Notes under the pieces: generated by a model
Databases searched by the model: none
Told to the model about the DNA's origin: nothing
What the model saw: only the letters and a program-made list of their open reading frames with translations
Origin: Acanthaster planci
Lineage: Eukaryota; Echinodermata; Asteroidea; Valvatida; Acanthasteridae
Direction: 5' to 3'
NCBI RefSeq assembly: GCF_001949145.1
Contig: NW_019091398.1
Location: 28,947-92,946 of the forward strand
DNA: 64,000 bases
Program-made: the position numbers and the translations under genes
In this document: in pieces, positions 54,901-60,900 of the stretch
How the letters are laid out: each line of letters starts with the position of its first letter
How positions within the stretch are numbered: position 1 is the stretch's first letter

Positions 54901-57900
54901 AGTTAGACTGTGTGTGTGCCTTTACGGAAAGACTTGTGAAGGTTTGTGAAATGTCAGGCTCAAATCTCAAGACATCACAAAAAGCAAAGAAGATGCAGTT
55001 TGATGAGAGGTTTCAACCTGGAGATGACGTTTTGGTGTCATTGCCTGTACCTTCAAGATTTAGTGGCCCTTATCAGATTTGATAAAAGGCCGAATGATGT
55101 CCATGATACGGTGCACACTCCAAGTAGAAGGACAAGTAATAATAATGGATCACAGAGGTTCTGTATTATCGTAAGGTGAATGCCATTACCAAACTGTTTC
55201 CTATCCTATTCCCTATTCTAAGATTGTATCAATAAGATAGGAAAACTATTTCATTTCCAAGGATGGATCTGCATCATCAGGGAGATGTTAATTAATTTTG
55301 GATTTTTGCCCTGCCCAACTTACATAACATTGTATACTCAGTGTTTTGTGTGTCAATAAAATAGATTTACTTAAGGGAAATTAGCAGATTAAAGAGAAAT
55401 ATCTGCTTGATACCCTTTCGTAGGAAGAATGCCCCAGCAACTCTACAAAGACTTATAAATGTCATGAAAGGACTTGATAATTGAGTCGCCTGTATAGATA
55501 GGATTGTACATCGTGTCAGGCATATAGGATTATAGAATGACGCGCTCAGTAGAGCAGACTTTAAGTGATAAACCTAAGAAAGAGCAAGGCTTCCACAGCC
55601 AAAGTCACACATTTGGGGCATGTTGAATGGCAGGTTAAAGTTCACCCAAGCGAAGTAAAGGTTTAAGGCCATGACAGATTCACCCATTCCTACAAACGGA
55701 AGTTATTAAGTAGAATTATTGGCGTGGTTCGGTTCTGTCAAAAGTTTGTTACAAACTTTAGTGATGTTGTGGCTCCACTGATCAATTTGTTGCAGAAAAC
55801 CACAAAATTTATTCAGTCAGAGGCATGTCAGAGATCGCGTGATGGACTAAAAGCAGTATTAAGCAACAAACCCGGGTTAGCTGTCCCAAACCAAAAAGGG
55901 GCAAGCAGTTTGACTGAACAGGGGTGAGAAGTCTTATGCGAATTATTCTCTTGTATCAACATTCAACAAGTGACTGAGCACGTAAAAGGCGTGTGTGGAA
56001 TGTCTGCCCTAGTATAACATGGGTGGATGAATTTCTGGTGGGGCACAGAAAAAGGACTGTGCGCTTGATGATTGTGCCCAGTGTCTGCTGTTGGGGAGCT
56101 AACCCCTTGGCACGTGCTGGGGCCCGGGGACTGAGACCAGGGATCCATCCTCCTATAGAGGTCTGATGTTGTCTGTGAAGTAGACAGAATCTTGGAATTT
56201 TTTCTTTTTGCACCATATTTGTGTTGCCTGGTCCGGTTTGGACACTTTGTTGGACATGGGCCTTGGATCTAATTCTCCAGATCCTGAAGCCATTTCTGGA
56301 GGAGGTCGAAAGTCAGTGAGCTCATCAAACACGACGCTGGGCCGTGTTGACAAGCTCATGGGAGAACGCATTACAAGAGCCCTACCCTTTTCTTCCTTTT
56401 CCTGATGTAAATCATAATCTAGAGTTGTCTTGGAAGGTCACCAAGAGCATCACTTAACTCAACTAAGAACAGAACTATTTCGCTAAATTAAGTTTGGGTA
56501 GCTTCTTACCCCAAGCATATAATGGTTCCAACAGCTAATCTTTTTGCTTATATTGTTGCTTACATTATTTGTTCACGGTAAGCCATGAAGTATTTGTAAT
56601 AAAGGTGAAAACTGGTTTGTTTTATTCAATGTCCACTTTTGTTTTGGTTCCGCTCTAAGGAGTAAGCAATTCAGATGGTCCACGCTTACTCTTTGGGGTG
56701 GGGGTCAAGACAAATGTAACTAATTTTGAGGGTTATAAGTCCAAAGTATTAGTTTCCCACAGAATTAGAACTTGTTTGAAAAATTCCAACACCCAGGGAA
56801 TAGAACAATTTACCTTCCACTGTGATAACAAATGAGCATTGTACAGAATTGCCGGCCTCATCTGTCGCATTGTACACGACAGTGGTGTTCCCAATTTCAA
56901 ACCTGTCGCCTCTCATGTGTGAAGCTGTAGTTGTGTAGTTAACATTGTCGGAAAAGACAGGCTCTGTCCATGTGACGTTAGCATAGTCCACACCAGGATC
57001 TGTTCCAGTGATTGTATCGTTGGGACAAAGAACCACCACAGGGCTTTCCATGTCTGTGTAAAGAAGGGAAAAAATTTATGTCTATAGACTCACATAAAAT
57101 GTAATCCATGCTGCATACCTAAAGCGAACATTGGACAAAGAGGTTTTCTGAATACAGGAAAACACATATGTATCGGTGCATTTCCAAAGCTGTCAGATGT
57201 GGTGCTCCTCGACTTATGACGCAAAGATATTAGCAAGACTAATTTGTCCGTCATCTTCAAAAAATCTGCTTTGGCAGGAAAAAAATGTTGCCTAGTTCAC
57301 TCAAAAAAAGTCTGACAAGAAAATATTTTGTTAATACTCAGCCTACTTAGAAGCACTTGTCAAATTAGGTAGTGGAAAATTCCCAGTGAGTTGATATAAA
57401 TGCTTACCTGACACGGACACAATAAAAGAACATGTTACATTGTTGCCATCAGCATCCAGAGCAATGTATTCCACAGTGGTATTTCCCACTGGAAACTCAA
57501 ATGGGGGACTGTGGGTAGATGTCAACGACACCACTCCAACGTTATCTCTGGCCACAACAGCTGGCCAAGTCACGTTGGCGGTGCTGCTTCCGTTATCTGT
57601 GGCAGTAGAAATCTCAGTTGGACACGCAGTGGAAAACGTCGGGCTCTCATTATCTGATGAGAAATAACCAGTGCAAGTAGACATTAAACACCACAGCATC
57701 TAAACACCAAATGCACTTCACGGCAAGCTCTACAGATACTCCTTCCAAGCATGCATAAGGGATCTTTACAGAGAAAAAGTAAGCTTCAAGGCCTAGATAT
57801 GCGTACATGGACCGATTCTAAATTTTCAACATTCAATATTACGCTTTCCAATGTGTTCTAGGCTAAGGATATTCTTTAGCAGTAACAGGCCCTCTAAATA

Positions 57901-60900
57901 ATAATACAGATTTCTTTGGCTTGAAAGTACTGAGACTGGGTCCATACAACGTTCCACTCAAATGTTCAGTCCAATTTTGCCAACTGCCCCAATTTTGTCC
58001 GCGACTTACCCGATGGGCTGCACTGTTGAGACATGTCAAACTTCAGTTGGGGGAGAGGGGATTGTAAACTTAAGGACTCCCTGTTTTTAGTTACTTTTAC
58101 AACTATAGGTCGGCCCTTAAAGAGAGTATTACTCAGCCAATGTCTCTCAAATGTCATGACCAACGCGTATTTGGGTTAAATTTGGATGAGTAAATCAGAC
58201 CAAAAAATGGGACTTTTTTGCCTATGTCTGTCAAAGTAAATGCAAGGTCAAGTTGACACACATGCACATGGCAGACTGCGTGACCTTTGGCTGTTCTCTT
58301 CCACACTCTTACTCCCTAACATCCCCATTTCGACCAATCAGAGATCAGCTTTCCTATGAAACTTTTCAGTTACCAATCAGCGACACTCCACCAAGCACCT
58401 TTTGACATTAGCGCCATGTTTATTTTTAGTGGATGCATGCATGCACGGTTTCCATGTCATTGTTTTCACCCTATAATTTCCCTCAAAAATCAAAACCCTG
58501 CCCTTTTTCTACAAATTAACCCTGCAGTTTGACAAAATAATTTCACTCATCTAGTTAAATGAGTCTGAAACCTAAAATCTAATTCTTCCTTATAGGAAAG
58601 GAGGTCCTGAAATGTACAATAACCGGGGAATACACGTACATGTACGCTTAAAAAGAAAAATGAACATGCATGGAAAGCAATGTCAATCATAAATCTGCAT
58701 TGAGAATGTGAAAAAAAAGGAGCTAAAGTACACTGCAAGAAAAAATAAATAGAGCAAGGGAAGGAACAAGAGTACTAAGTGGGATGCAATGATTGTCAAC
58801 AATACTGGTTGCAGTACATGTACATGTAACAGAAATTAGGCCTAGTCTTGAATTAAAAACAAACAGCTAGCCCTGTTCTTACAAATTTAATTGCCCATTT
58901 TTCAATGCTGCCACAGGCTTAACAAAGTTGTACATGACCCAGGAAAGCTGCAGCAGTTGATAAAGTCATCATGTCAAGGAAACTGGGATGGTTGTAAGTA
59001 AATACATGTAACTAGGCTTTTACTAGCCCAGGGTCCAATTTTTCGGTAAAGCACACGATTTCTGTTAGAGGTTCCACGTATCTAGCAGTACATTAACATT
59101 GTTAAGCACAGCCCAAGACAATGCAAACCAGTGACATAACACTAGAAATCTCTAGGCATGTGCAGTCGGCCATTACTAATTAGCACGACCATAACAACCA
59201 TGCATTCCATGTCGAACCACCGCAATGAAATTGTGCTTAACGTTTGCAACCTTTTCTGCTGAAGTTAGCACAATTTTTGTGCTAAATGTAATAATGTTAA
59301 GCAAAATTGGACCCCTGGCCGGGCTATACACTAGGGGGCATGGGTTGGATGCCAGTATTACTAGACATTACGACTGATGACTGACCGTATATTTGAAGTC
59401 ACAAAACTACATGAACTAATGGCTTTTGTGAGGGCCTGACGGAATTCTTCACCAACATTTCATGACTAAATGTAATTTCTGTTACCGCGTGGAGGAATAA
59501 AAATTATCTCCTCCATGGTTACCCCAAAAATTCAAGCATGAAGGTAGGATTAGGATTCATACCAGGAACTCCCATCACTGTCCCTTGACAACATCATAGA
59601 CAGACTCCTCCAAATCTATGACAACATCAAGACGAACTGAACCCATGTGCGCGGCTCACGCCATGTGACGTACAGTGCTACTCATAAACTTTGGATCCCA
59701 GACCAAGAGACAATTTGCTTTATTGAATATAAGGAACCAGACTAATTGTCATAGTAGAGCGCCCTCTCACTGTTTAACTGGTTTAGTTTCCCACTCCCAC
59801 GATTCCCTGTTTTTTCAAACATGTACACTGAAAGGGTATGTACATTTTGTTGGCACTGTTCTCTCACGGAAGCCGGCACTGATCCCAAGTGAAAATAAAC
59901 AAAAATCGATACAGCGCAGGATTTAATTAAAAGTCCTCTTAACTCGGCACAAGTGTACATTTTGTCTACATCTCTCGAGTAACACGCACAGCTCTCTACC
60001 AAGGCTTCAAGTACATATACTCTCTTTTCTGTTTGTTTTGCTGCAGTCCATTCCATTCAAAGCCATATTTTCATTCAATGATATTCATAATACATGTACT
60101 AATTTTTTCACAATTTATTACTATTTTGCGAAGAATTTTGCGTCGTTAGTTCGTTACAGCAGTTGTGTAAAAGTCTGTGGAAGTCAAGAAAACCTTTTCA
60201 GCATTTCTTGACAAAACTGGAATTTTTCTCAGTCCCAGATTCAAGATTGTCAGGCATTTCTGCAATGACTGACCAGTATTGCGATAACTTGTGATAAAAA
60301 AAAGTGGAGGCGGGACGCAACACTTTTTTCCTTTGTGTAATCAAGATTATGCAACAGATCTGGACTCTCCTAAACTCAGTGAAGAATGGGGAATAGAATA
60401 CTATCTCGCTTTTTGAGTTGTCTTCTTATTTGAAAACTTACCCACAATATTAATGGTGAATGTGCAAGAGTCGGTAACTGTGCTGTTATCTGGATGCGTT
60501 GCTGTGCAGGTGACTGTATTGAGGCCATATTCAATCGGGTCGGGCATCTCGTAATTGAATTCCATGGTGACACCACTGTTGAGAAAATTAGAAACACAAT
60601 AGCTCATGTGATAGTCCTTTTGGTGGCAATCTCGTGCAACCGTACACAAAGTGCTCATTTTATAATTATTTGCCCATTCTTTAACTTGTCATTTCTCAGT
60701 CATGATCTAAAGCCAAAACAACCCAGTCATTCCCGACTCCCTTTGGTTTATCTCCCGTTATGCTCAAACAGCCATCCCTTCGCAGGTCAAGCCTACTGTT
60801 AAGCCTACTCTGAAGGCAGTCTGAATTGGAAAGATTTACATGTACGAAGCCACTTTTTTTCCCTGCAAGCAGTAATCTACTTGTCATCTGCAAGCAATGA

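Larger units (their letters stand above)
51441..56707 (+). mobile_element. Decayed Gmr1-like Ty3/gypsy LTR retrotransposon
   Basis: A 5.3-kb insertion in the intron between HYR 3 and HYR 4, antisense to the host gene. Diverged direct repeats (LTRs) bracket remnants in the order gag, CCHC knuckle, integrase core, integrase C-terminal region, reverse transcriptase/RNase H. Integrase before reverse transcriptase is the order of Gmr1-type deuterostome gypsy elements, unlike ordinary Ty3/gypsy. Stops, frameshifts and loss of most of the RT palm show it is dead. Confidence 0.85.
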
